The notes under the pieces: model-generated
Database searches by the model: none
The model's input: only the letters and a program-made list of their open reading frames with translations
What the model was told of the DNA's origin: nothing
Translations under genes and position numbers: made by a program
Shown here: piece by piece, positions 13,294-18,016 of the stretch
How the letters are laid out: each line of letters begins with the position of its first letter
Numbering within the stretch: position 1 is the stretch's first letter
IMG/VR virus record: IMGVR_UViG_3300042569_001383
Coordinates: 1-24,124 of that record
Source of the DNA: a virus
Length of the DNA stretch: 24,124 nt
Reading direction: 5' to 3' (one strand)

Positions 13294-13451
13294 AAATGGC
13301 AATTTAATTGATTAGATCTCACGAAGCATTGCCAACTCCGAATGAAGAACGATTTACGGCTTTACTTCAATGATTCCCGCCTTTGTCTCACGCCCAAAAG
13401 TATGTCGAAAGGTTTCTGGGATACCTATAACCTCAAGTAATCATCTTGTAG
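13294..13451 (-). other. 158-base inter-tRNA spacer with hairpin potential
   Basis: No tRNA is found. The plus-strand segments TCCC, CCTTT, AAAGG and GGGA (about 13374-13420) can pair as a nested hairpin. A minus-strand frame with protein-like content (EVIGIPETFRHTFGRE) lacks any start codon, so no gene is called. Confidence 0.35.
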
Positions 13452-13524
13452 TAGCGGGGGCGGGACTCGAACCTGCGACCTTCAGGTTATGAGCCTGCTG
13501 AGCTACCAACTGCTCTACCCCGCT
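13452..13524 (-). tRNA. tRNA with anticodon CAT, initiator-like scaffold
   Basis: Acceptor AGCGGGG/CCCCGCT, D-arm GAGC/GCTC, anticodon loop CTCATAA, T-arm GCAGG-TTCGAGT-CCCGC. The overall sequence resembles bacterial initiator tRNA (GCGGGG, GAGCAG..GGTAGCTC, GAAGGTCG). It lacks the 1:72 mismatch and three G-C anticodon-stem pairs, so initiator, elongator or Ile2 identity is open. Confidence 0.92.
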
Positions 13525-13530
13525 ATATTG

Positions 13531-13602
13531 TATTCCCACGGAGAATCGAACTCCGATTTTTAGGTTGAAAACCTAATGTCCTAACCGTTAGACGATGGGA
13601 AC
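13531..13602 (-). tRNA. tRNA-Glu (TTC)
   Basis: Acceptor GTTCCCA/TGGGAAT, anticodon stem TTAGG/CCTAA around TTTTCAA, T-arm CGGAG-TTCGATT-CTCCG. Its first 22 bases also encode the last codons and stop of the upstream homing endonuclease gene. Confidence 0.95.
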
Positions 13603-14243
13603 TCATATAATCTTATAAAATCTTTACCATATGTTGAAATGACATACTCAAATTCTTTTTTTAAGTCATCTCGCATCAAAACAACCAAATTTGGTACTGA
13701 TTTTATCTTAGCTAAAGTTTGTTCGTTTACAAAACCTTTTATTTCAATTATCTTGACACCTTGAACGAAATCCGGATAATACTGATATTGTTTTCCATTA
13801 AATGTATACTCGTATGATTGAGTGTTTCTACTAAATGGAATATCATGATCCAGTTGATATATTACCCAAGCTAACTCATAACTGCTATCACACCAAATAC
13901 CTTTATACCAACCATGTTTACCTCTTCCAGCACCTTTTCGATTACCGCCAGAACATTTAATCCAACATTCTGCATGATACTTTTTTATTTTGTATTTAGA
14001 AGTACCAGGTTGATTACAATATTTACATATAAAATTTTGAACCGCAGACCCTTTCCATCCAGGATGTAGTTGTCCAAATTTACCTTTATTAGTAGCACAT
14101 TTTGGATTTCCTTTATTAGCAAGACTTTTTTTTAATCTTACTGCATCATTTTGTACTCTACTATTTCTACATTTCAAAGAACAATATGAAACCAATCCTT
14201 TCGTTGGTTCAAAATCATTGCCACATTTCTTACATGTTTTCAT
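13581..14243 (-). CDS. EDxHD-type (PD-(D/E)XK) homing endonuclease with zinc knuckles
   Basis: The 220-residue protein opens with a Cys4 knuckle (C4, C7, C21, C25), then a basic linker and a second Cys/His cluster (C73, C76, H90, C93). The nuclease domain shows CDSSYELAWVIY (E123), FSRNTQSYEYTFNG, YYPDFV (D158) and EIKGF (E167, K169), the set I associate with EDxHD homing endonucleases related to Vsr-like nucleases. The C-terminus overlaps tRNA-Glu, whose D-loop supplies the stop codon. A consensus promoter, an ATATTTATAA leader element and a Shine-Dalgarno AAAGGAG precede it. It is likely a free-standing mobile gene inserted in the tRNA array. Confidence 0.88.
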   Translation of the reverse strand: MKTCKKCGNDFEPTKGLVSYCSLKCRNSRVQNDAVRLKKSLANKGNPKCATNKGKFGQLHPGWKGSAVQNFICKYCNQPGTSKYKIKKYHAECWIKCSGGNRKGAGRGKHGWYKGIWCDSSYELAWVIYQLDHDIPFSRNTQSYEYTFNGKQYQYYPDFVQGVKIIEIKGFVNEQTLAKIKSVPNLVVLMRDDLKKEFEYVISTYGKDFIRLYEFPSSNG

Positions 14244-14256
14244 ATAACTCCTTTAT

Positions 14257-14266
14257 TATAAATATA
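14257..14266 (-). promoter_or_regulatory. TATATTTATA leader element, copy 1
   Basis: TATATTTATA (minus strand) is followed by ATAAAGGAG and the endonuclease ATG at 14243. The same element precedes the GIY-YIG gene and the 44-codon ORF. Read on the plus strand it is TATAAATATA, like a T4 late promoter box, but nothing is transcribed that way here. Confidence 0.5.
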
Positions 14267-14290
14267 GAGTCGTACCCGTAATTTTTAATT

Positions 14291-14324
14291 ATTATAAGAA
14301 ATATTTTGAAAATATCCAACCGTT
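14291..14324 (-). promoter_or_regulatory. Phage promoter, TTGGAT-N17-TATAAT
   Basis: The -10 is at 14291-14296 and the -35 at 14314-14319, with a 17-bp spacer and AACGG upstream. It drives the EDxHD endonuclease and probably the tRNA genes from Glu onward. Confidence 0.8.
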
Positions 14325-14340
14325 GTTGATATTCTCTCTG

Positions 14341-14412
14341 CGGTCCATGCGAGAATCGAACTCGCGGCACCACCGTGACAGGGTGGTATGTTAGCCACTA
14401 CACCAATGGACC
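14341..14412 (-). tRNA. tRNA-Asp (GTC)
   Basis: Acceptor GGTCCAT/ATGGACC with G73, anticodon loop CTGTCAC in a CCACC/GGTGG stem, T-arm GCGAG-TTCGATT-CTCGC. All arms pair well. Confidence 0.95.
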
Positions 14413-14457
14413 ATTAATAAAAGTCCCCTATCGGTTATAGGATCTTTAAGACTTTTG

Positions 14458-14531
14458 TGGAGCCGGTGGGAATCGAACCCACCACAGATTGCTTGCAAAG
14501 CAGTCTCGTCAGCCTTGAGACATACAACCCC
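14458..14531 (-). tRNA. tRNA-Ala (TGC)
   Basis: The acceptor is GGGGTTG/CGGCTCC with G-U wobbles. The anticodon stem ACTGC/GCAAT surrounds TTTGCAA, and the T-arm is GTGGG-TTCGATT-CCCAC. The D-arm is atypical (GTCTC/GAGAC). Confidence 0.88.
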
Positions 14532-14537
14532 ATTATG

Positions 14538-14610
14538 AGCGATAGACAGGGTTCGAACCTGCGACCCCCGACTTGGAAGGACGGTGCTCTACCATCTGAG
14601 CTACTATCGC
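14538..14610 (-). tRNA. tRNA-Gly (TCC)
   Basis: Acceptor GCGATAG/CTATCGC with T73, anticodon loop CTTCCAA, T-arm GCAGG-TTCGAAC-CCTGT. Its 5' end directly touches the stop codon of the small ORF upstream. Confidence 0.94.
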
Positions 14611-14754
14611 TTAAAAACCATACGACATAAATTGTCTATACATAATATGTTCTTCCTGGCACGCACATTCCGTTAACGTACCTTGAAATAAAATCGAATT
14701 ATCTGACAACGCAATCAATTGATATGTGTCATTAATTAAATGTCTAATTTCCAT
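14611..14754 (-). CDS. Small hypothetical protein, 47 aa, within the tRNA array
   Basis: The product begins MEIRHLINDTYQLIALSDNS and continues ILFQGTLTECACQEEHIMYR. It looks like a compact mixed alpha/beta protein with no known family. The TAA abuts the first base of tRNA-Gly. A consensus promoter lies 20 bp upstream, so this gene leads the unit containing tRNA-Gly, -Ala and -Asp. I chose the ATG at 14754, which sits just after AAAGAG; a longer frame would run back through the promoter. Confidence 0.7.
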   Translation of the reverse strand: MEIRHLINDTYQLIALSDNSILFQGTLTECACQEEHIMYRQFMSYGF

Positions 14755-14774
14755 CTCTTTATTTTTATACTTTA

Positions 14775-14806
14775 AATATATAAAATAAATCAATCGAATC
14801 CAACCT
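14775..14806 (-). promoter_or_regulatory. Phage promoter, TTGGAT-N17-TATATT
   Basis: The -10 variant TATATT is at 14775-14780 and the -35 at 14798-14803, with a 17-bp spacer. It is an internal promoter of the tRNA array. Confidence 0.75.
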
Positions 14807-14827
14807 TTTTGTTACTTTTTTTTTTTG

Positions 14828-14899
14828 AGCTTAAGGAGGGACTCGAACCCCCATACCGAGATTTTGCAGACCTGGACCTTACCAATCGGACACTTAAGC
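14828..14899 (-). tRNA. tRNA-Cys (GCA)
   Basis: Acceptor GCTTAAG/CTTAAGC with U73 (the usual Cys discriminator), anticodon loop CTGCAAA, T-arm GGGGG-TTCGAGT-CCCTC. The anticodon stem has one mismatch. Confidence 0.93.
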
Positions 14900-14904
14900 A
14901 TTTG

Positions 14905-14977
14905 TGGACCGGGAGGGAATCGAACCCCCGACACGAAGATCTTCAATCTCCTGCTCTACCAACTGAGCTACCGGTCC
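14905..14977 (-). tRNA. tRNA-Phe (GAA)
   Basis: Acceptor GGACCGG/CCGGTCC, D-arm GCTC/GAGC, anticodon stem GGAGA/TCTTC around TTGAAGA, T-arm GGGGG-TTCGATT-CCCTC. Confidence 0.95.
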
Positions 14978-14983
14978 TTGTTG

Positions 14984-15056
14984 CACTCCAGGATGGGTTC
15001 GAACCACCGACACCCGGATTTGGAATCCGGTGCTCTACCAACTGAGCTACTGAAGT
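14984..15056 (-). tRNA. tRNA-Trp (CCA)
   Basis: Acceptor ACTTCAG/CTGGAGT with G73, anticodon stem CCGGA/TCCGG around TTCCAAA, T-arm GGTGG-TTCGAAC-CCATC. The CCA anticodon means TGA is not read as Trp by this tRNA. Confidence 0.95.
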
Positions 15057-15080
15057 ATGTAATAAACCTAATTTTGCTTT

Positions 15081-15101
15081 ACTATACCTAGTTGGTATAG
15101 T
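15081..15101. other. Perfect 8-bp hairpin between tRNA-Arg and tRNA-Trp genes
   Basis: ACTATACC and GGTATAGT pair around a 5-base loop. No T-run follows on the minus strand, so it is not a standard terminator; a tRNA-processing or regulatory stem is possible. Confidence 0.5.
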
Positions 15102-15123
15102 GTCGCAATTTTTTATTTTATCG

Positions 15124-15196
15124 TACCCTCGCAGAGATTCAAACTCCGATTCCATCATTAGAAGTGATGTGTCCTATTCCGTTGGACGACGAAGGC
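15124..15196 (-). tRNA. tRNA-Arg (TCT)
   Basis: Acceptor GCCTTCG/CGAGGGT with wobbles, D-arm GTCC/GGAC, anticodon stem CATCA/TGATG around CTTCTAA, T-arm CGGAG-TTTGAAT-CTCTG. It reads AGA and AGG. Confidence 0.93.
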
Positions 15197-15201
15197 AATT
15201 G

Positions 15202-15273
15202 TACTCCGTAAGTGATTCGAACACCTATCTTCCGGTTCGTAGCCGAACGTTCTATCCATTGAACTAACAGAGC
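15202..15273 (-). tRNA. tRNA-Arg (ACG)
   Basis: Acceptor GCTCTGT/ACGGAGT, anticodon stem TTCGG/CCGGA around CTACGAA, T-arm AGGTG-TTCGAAT-CACTT. It reads CGN codons after A34-to-inosine editing. Confidence 0.94.
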
Positions 15274-15422
15274 AAGTAAAGATGATGAATGACTTTATCA
15301 GGAATCTTGGCTTGGAAGCCTTCACACACCATTAGAGAGCTGAGTATTGCTACTTATCCTTAGTGTGTACCCTTGCGACACGTCTCTCCACGCTTGCCAT
15401 TCTACGCTTCGTAACATCTTTG
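15274..15422 (-). other. 149-base inter-tRNA spacer with paired segments and a weak ORF
   Basis: ACACAC (about 15323) can pair with GTGTGT (about 15363), and GGCTT/AAGCC forms a small hairpin near 15309. A 31-codon minus-strand ORF (15322-15417, MLRSVEWQAWRDVSQGYTLR..) begins five bases after the 3' end of tRNA-Leu(TAG). I give it low weight because it has no ribosome-binding context. Confidence 0.35.
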
Positions 15423-15503
15423 TACCTCGGGAGGGACTTGAACCCTCACACCTTTCGGCAACGGTTTCTAAGACCGCCGTGACTACCATTCCACCACCAA
15501 GGC
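15423..15503 (-). tRNA. tRNA-Leu (TAG)
   Basis: Class II tRNA: acceptor GCCTTGG/CCGAGGT, anticodon stem GCGGT/ACCGT around CTTAGAA, variable arm TGCCGAAAGGTGT, T-arm GAGGG-TTCAAGT-CCCTC. It reads CTN codons. Confidence 0.95.
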
Positions 15504-15510
15504 ATATTTG

Positions 15511-15584
15511 GGTGTATGACGGGATTTGAACCCGTGACCTCTTGAATCACAATCAAGCACTCTAACCAACTGAGCTACATACAC
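15511..15584 (-). tRNA. tRNA-His (GTG), no encoded G-1
   Basis: Acceptor GTGTATG/CATACAC with C73, anticodon stem CTTGA/TCAAG around TTGTGAT, T-arm ACGGG-TTCAAAT-CCCGT. The base at -1 is T, whereas bacterial tRNA-His genes normally encode G-1 opposite C73. Confidence 0.94.
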
Positions 15585-15586
15585 AG

Positions 15587-15656
15587 TATCGTATATTGGG
15601 TTCGAACCAATCGAGAGCGGGATATGAGCCTACCCTGTCCACCCAGGACCTACGAT
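15587..15656 (-). tRNA. tRNA with anticodon CAT (Met or Ile2), compact
   Basis: Acceptor ATCGTAG/ATACGAT (six pairs plus a G-A mismatch), short D-arm CCTG/CAGG, anticodon loop CTCATAT, T-arm ATTGG-TTCGAAC-CCAAT. At 70 bases it is the smallest of the set. It is the third CAT tRNA, so one of the three probably decodes ATA. Confidence 0.85.
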
Positions 15657-15662
15657 ATATTG

Positions 15663-15748
15663 AGGAAAGCATTGGAATCGAACCAAATACCTTTGCAGGT
15701 ACACATTGCTTAGCAGGCAAGCCCTATCGCCATCAAGGTTTACTTTCC
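15663..15748 (-). tRNA. tRNA-Ser (GCT)
   Basis: Class II tRNA: acceptor GGAAAGT/GCTTTCC, anticodon loop CTGCTAA in a CTTGC/GCAAT stem (one mismatch), variable arm, T-loop TTCGATT. The discriminator is U rather than the usual Ser G. Confidence 0.92.
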
Positions 15749-15753
15749 AATTG

Positions 15754-15827
15754 TGCGTCTAACTGGACTCGAACCAATAACCTTCCGCGTATCAGGCGGA
15801 TGCTCTAACCAATTGAGCTATAAACGC
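15754..15827 (-). tRNA. tRNA-Ile (GAT)
   Basis: Acceptor GCGTTTA/TAGACGC, D-arm GCTC/GAGC, anticodon stem TCCGC/GCGGA around CTGATAC, T-loop TTCGAGT. It reads ATT and ATC. Confidence 0.94.
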
Positions 15828-15833
15828 ATTGTG

Positions 15834-15908
15834 CTGACCAGGTAGGACTCGAACCTACTATCCTCGGCTTAACAGGCCGTAGCTATATACCACTTAAGCT
15901 TCTGGCCA
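15834..15908 (-). tRNA. tRNA-Asn (GTT)
   Basis: Acceptor TGGCCAG/CTGGTCA with G73, anticodon stem ACGGC/GCCGA around CTGTTAA, T-arm GTAGG-TTCGAGT-CCTAC. Confidence 0.94.
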
Positions 15909-15914
15909 ATATTG

Positions 15915-15995
15915 TGGAAGTGGTAGGGTTCGAACCTACACGCCTTTCGGACTTGATTTACAGTCAAGCGAGCCAGCCAATTGCTCAACACTTCC
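15915..15995 (-). tRNA. tRNA-Tyr (GTA)
   Basis: Class II tRNA: acceptor GGAAGTG/CACTTCC, anticodon stem CTTGA/TCAAG around CTGTAAA, short variable arm TCCGAAAGGC, T-arm GTAGG-TTCGAAC-CCTAC. Confidence 0.95.
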
Positions 15996-16000
15996 AATTG

Positions 16001-16073
16001 TACACCCTATAGGATTCGAACCTATGACATTTGCCATGTAAGGGCAATGCTCTACCAATTGAGCTAAAGGTGC
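16001..16073 (-). tRNA. tRNA-Val (TAC)
   Basis: Acceptor GCACCTT/AGGGTGT, D-arm GCTC/GAGC, anticodon stem TTGCC/GGCAA around CTTACAT, T-arm ATAGG-TTCGAAT-CCTAT. Confidence 0.95.
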
Positions 16074-16078
16074 ATTTG

Positions 16079-16149
16079 TGATCCTGGACGGTAATGATCC
16101 GTCTTCCCCAAATTAAAAGTTTGGTGCATCACCTTAATGCTTCAGGATC
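16079..16149 (-). tRNA. tRNA-Lys (TTT), unusual T-loop
   Basis: Acceptor GATCCTG/CAGGATC and anticodon stem CCAAA/TTTGG around CTTTTAA are perfect. The D-arm is GCAT/ATGC. The T-arm is GACGG-ATCATTA-CCGTC, so the T-loop lacks the usual TTCRA start. Confidence 0.88.
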
Positions 16150-16158
16150 TTTCGTTTT

Positions 16159-16172
16159 GCGATACTTATCGC
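16159..16172. other. 6-bp palindromic hairpin after the GIY-YIG gene
   Basis: GCGATA and TATCGC flank a 2-base centre. It lies between the endonuclease stop and tRNA-Lys. No T-run follows, so it is at most a weak processing or pausing signal. Confidence 0.3.
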
Positions 16173-16206
16173 TCTTGTCACTTTCCATAATTGATCCTTT
16201 TTAACT

Positions 16207-16863
16207 TTAATACTTCCTACCTTTAATCCAACCTAATAACTGAAATTCATTAAATTCGGTTACTTTAATTTTTTTATTCTCAATTCCATTTGTTATCCAA
16301 CAGGTACCAAATTGTGAATTATTCGATCCCACGCAAGTTCCTTTTTTTGCTTCTGACATTTTCTTTTTTGTTTCACTTGAATGTGTCATATTAGTAAAAT
16401 TTCCTTTATGTAACTTAAAATATTCGGTTAATGATTTACTCATATTTTCTCTATATTTTTTAGTTAATTTAGTTTTAGCTAAGTTAGCTAGCCGTTTCTT
16501 TTTACTGTTAATTAAATTAAGTTTCCCAGCATTTATAAAAGCAGATTTATGTTCGTTTGAACTAAATCCTCCATGTCCGCCTTCTTTTAAATTCAAACAC
16601 TTTGAATCTTTAAGGATTTCTTCATTAACTAATTCACGTTCTCGAACTGCTAACAATTCTCTGTCAGGTAAAAATTCTAAGATTTCGCATTTAAAATTTT
16701 CTTTACCATACTTTCGAACCGAATACCATAATCGTTTACCACTACCAATATATCCGTCATTCAACTCGTTTGTCGAATGCATTCCGATATAATACTTACC
16801 GTTTATTAAACATGTAGTTTTATATATAAAATGAAATTTTTTTTCCTTATTGAAGTTTGCCAT
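16207..16863 (-). CDS. GIY-YIG homing endonuclease (Seg-like)
   Basis: The 218-residue protein has the GIY-YIG core: FIYKTT (12-17), KYYIGMHST (23-31), DGYIGSGKRLWYSV (36-49), KYGKENF (51-57) and the acidic RERELVNEE segment (74-82). The C-terminal half is basic with DNA-binding repeats (KKKMSEAKKG, a GSNNSQFGTCWITNG block and LLGWIKGR) typical of phage free-standing endonucleases. It interrupts the tRNA array between tRNA-Lys and tRNA-Pro. The leader has the same ATATTTATAATAAA sequence as the EDxHD gene. Its base composition is more AT-rich than neighbouring genes, in line with recent gain. Confidence 0.92.
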   Translation of the reverse strand: MANFNKEKKFHFIYKTTCLINGKYYIGMHSTNELNDGYIGSGKRLWYSVRKYGKENFKCEILEFLPDRELLAVRERELVNEEILKDSKCLNLKEGGHGGFSSNEHKSAFINAGKLNLINSKKKRLANLAKTKLTKKYRENMSKSLTEYFKLHKGNFTNMTHSSETKKKMSEAKKGTCVGSNNSQFGTCWITNGIENKKIKVTEFNEFQLLGWIKGRKY

Positions 16864-16873
16864 ATTCTTTTAT

Positions 16874-16883
16874 TATAAATATA
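16874..16883 (-). promoter_or_regulatory. TATATTTATA leader element, copy 2
   Basis: The element lies 10 bases before the GIY-YIG ATG and is followed by ATAAAAGA. It is shared with the EDxHD gene and the 44-codon ORF. Confidence 0.5.
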
Positions 16884-16910
16884 TACTACAAATTCCAAAC
16901 AGGAACATGG

Positions 16911-16983
16911 TCTAAATGGTAGGACTCGAACCTACGATCTCAGCATCCCAAATGCCGCGGATTACCAACTTTCCCACATCTAG
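16911..16983 (-). tRNA. tRNA-Pro (TGG)
   Basis: Acceptor CTAGATG/CATTTAG, anticodon stem CGGCA/TGCTG around TTTGGGA, T-arm GTAGG-TTCGAGT-CCTAC. C1 is unusual but pairs with G72. Confidence 0.92.
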
Positions 16984-16987
16984 TTGT

Positions 16988-17033
16988 CAACTGTGTAGCA
17001 ATTGCAAATTACTTTTTGTATAGCGCACAGTTG
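16988..17033. other. 8-bp hairpin between tRNA-Ser(TGA) and tRNA-Pro
   Basis: CAACTGTG (16988-16995) and CACAGTTG (17026-17033) are perfect complements with a 30-base loop. No tRNA fold is apparent. It may be a processing stem or the relic of a removed tRNA. Confidence 0.4.
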
Positions 17034-17042
17034 CTCGCTTTG

Positions 17043-17126
17043 AGGAAGAAGTAGGTGTCGATCCCAATACCTTGCAGTACCACCCGCTTTCAAGGCGGAG
17101 TCACAGGCCGCTGTGATTCATCTTCC
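17043..17126 (-). tRNA. tRNA-Ser (TGA), unusual T-loop
   Basis: Class II tRNA: acceptor GGAAGAT/TTCTTCC (one mismatch), anticodon stem TCCGC/GCGGG around CTTGAAA, long variable arm. The T-arm TGGG-ATCGACA-CCTA starts with A instead of T. It reads TCN. Confidence 0.88.
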
Positions 17127-17133
17127 ATTTTTG

Positions 17134-17207
17134 TTGCCCCGGGAGGAGTCGAACCTCCAAACTCCACAGTCAAAGTGTGGTGACTTTGCCAATTCGTCTA
17201 CAGGGCA
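17134..17207 (-). tRNA. tRNA-Gln (TTG)
   Basis: Acceptor TGCCCTG/CGGGGCA, anticodon stem CCACA/TGTGG around CTTTGAC, T-arm GGAGG-TTCGACT-CCTCC. Confidence 0.95.
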
Positions 17208-17245
17208 TTGTATGGCCAATATGTCAATGAACTCATGTTCTTTTG

Positions 17246-17318
17246 AGCTTTGAGAGGGACTCGAACCCACAACCTCATCATTACAAGTGACGTGCACTAC
17301 CAATTGTGCTATCAAAGC
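17246..17318 (-). tRNA. tRNA-Thr (TGT)
   Basis: Acceptor GCTTTGA/TCAAAGC, D-arm GCAC/GTGC, anticodon stem CGTCA/TGATG around CTTGTAA, T-loop TTCGAGT. It is the first tRNA of the array, just after the terminator. Confidence 0.95.
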
Positions 17319-17326
17319 ATATATGT

Positions 17327-17357
17327 AAAAATCCCGAGCCTAATTAAAGACCCGGGA
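17327..17357 (-). terminator. Intrinsic terminator before the tRNA array
   Basis: On the minus strand TCCCGGGTCT pairs over ten positions (two G-U) with AGGCTCGGGA around the loop TTAATT, followed by TTTTT. It ends the transcript of the 44-codon ORF and shields or attenuates expression of the tRNA array. Confidence 0.85.
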
Positions 17358-17382
17358 CAATTCATTTATATATAAAAATGTA

Positions 17383-17517
17383 TTAACTTATCCCGGAACT
17401 TCCTGTATATTGCTTTGGATCTTGAATCGGCAGCTCCACACAGAAGCGGCTATGATTCGATACCTGATTGGCACTCGACCAACTTAAGCAATTTGATATG
17501 TTAATACGTGTTTTCAT
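17383..17517 (-). CDS. Short ORF, 44 aa, between promoter and terminator
   Basis: The ORF encodes MKTRINISNCLSWSSANQVS, then NHSRFCVELPIQDPK and YTGSSGIS. It has the same TATATTTATA leader element as the two homing endonuclease genes and sits alone between a consensus promoter and a strong terminator. No family is recognised. It may be a small protein, a leader peptide controlling the terminator, or a transcript whose RNA matters more than its product. Confidence 0.5.
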   Translation of the reverse strand: MKTRINISNCLSWSSANQVSNHSRFCVELPIQDPKQYTGSSGIS

Positions 17518-17524
17518 TTCTAGT

Positions 17525-17534
17525 TATAAATATA
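17525..17534 (-). promoter_or_regulatory. TATATTTATA leader element, copy 3
   Basis: The element is found seven bases before the 44-codon ORF, followed by ACTAGAA. It is the third copy of the element seen before both endonuclease genes. Confidence 0.45.
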
Positions 17535-17567
17535 GGGTTACTTACTTTTCTTTTTATTTATATATTA

Positions 17568-17601
17568 AATATATGAACTTTTTTTTTAATTTCCAACCGT
17601 T
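17568..17601 (-). promoter_or_regulatory. Phage promoter, TTGGAA-N17-TATATT
   Basis: The -10 variant TATATT is at 17568-17573 and the -35 at 17591-17596, with a 17-bp spacer and AACGG upstream. The -35 region forms the last codons and stop of the thioesterase gene. Confidence 0.75.
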
Positions 17602-17996
17602 TTGCCAAGAATGTTTAAAATTCTTTTACGTGCTTTATCTCCTAATGGAATTGCATGGCCTTCTTCATCTATTTGCACAAATTTCATGTTGGTTTTGAGT
17701 ACTACCGTTTGCTTTCCGGTGTATACATTGTGTGCACGTGCTTCAATGTACAATGTAACTGATGTGGTACCTAACTCTTCGGGACGACTAAATATTTTAA
17801 GCAATTGACCTTCTTTGCTTGGCTTCTCGAATGTACATTTGTCAATCATTACCGTTACCATGCGGGGCGTATCACATAGTTGCATTGCGTATGCCACTGC
17901 GGATGCATCCAGCCAAGATAAAAGTTTGCCGCCAAAAAGGTTTCCATGAAATCCTAAATCAGATTTCTTTATTGGGTGTGTTGTTATTAGTTCCAT
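17586..17996 (-). CDS. Acyl-CoA thioesterase, hotdog fold (YciA/BACH-like)
   Basis: The 136-residue protein is a single hotdog domain. The helix motif LGFHGNLFGGKLLSWLD (14-30) leads into ASAVAYAMQ; N19, G22-G23 and D30 are in the positions expected for the YciA/BACH group, which hydrolyses acyl-CoA thioesters. Strands follow (RMVTVMIDKCTFEKPSKEGQ, SVTLYIEARAHNVYTGK, QTVVLKTNMKFVQIDEEG). Full length for the family. A fatty-acid enzyme in a phage is unusual; it might alter membrane lipids or free CoA. It ends the long unit that starts at 22680, just after the secreted trio. Confidence 0.85.
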   Translation of the reverse strand: MELITTHPIKKSDLGFHGNLFGGKLLSWLDASAVAYAMQLCDTPRMVTVMIDKCTFEKPSKEGQLLKIFSRPEELGTTSVTLYIEARAHNVYTGKQTVVLKTNMKFVQIDEEGHAIPLGDKARKRILNILGKTVGN

Positions 17997-18016
17997 TGTT
18001 CTGGATATTTTATAGA

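Noticed and set aside
13131-13322. Minus-strand 63-codon frame reading through tRNA-Leu(TAA)
   Set aside because: It consists mainly of tRNA sequence (WWNGRHAGLKIQW is a typical tRNA-derived peptide).
13365-13440. Protein-like minus-strand frame (EVIGIPETFRHTFGRE)
   Set aside because: No ATG/GTG/TTG start in frame after the preceding stop codon, so it cannot be called a gene.
14257-14266. T4-type late promoter TATAAATA on the plus strand
   Set aside because: Although the plus-strand sequence fits, it would transcribe away from the coding direction and no plus-strand genes exist here; treated as a minus-strand leader element.
14809-15808. Plus-strand frames across the tRNA array with peptides such as GLEPPYRDF or GSNQSRAGYEP
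   Set aside because: These are translations of reverse-complemented tRNA T-arms (GGGTTCGAACC), a well-known annotation artefact.
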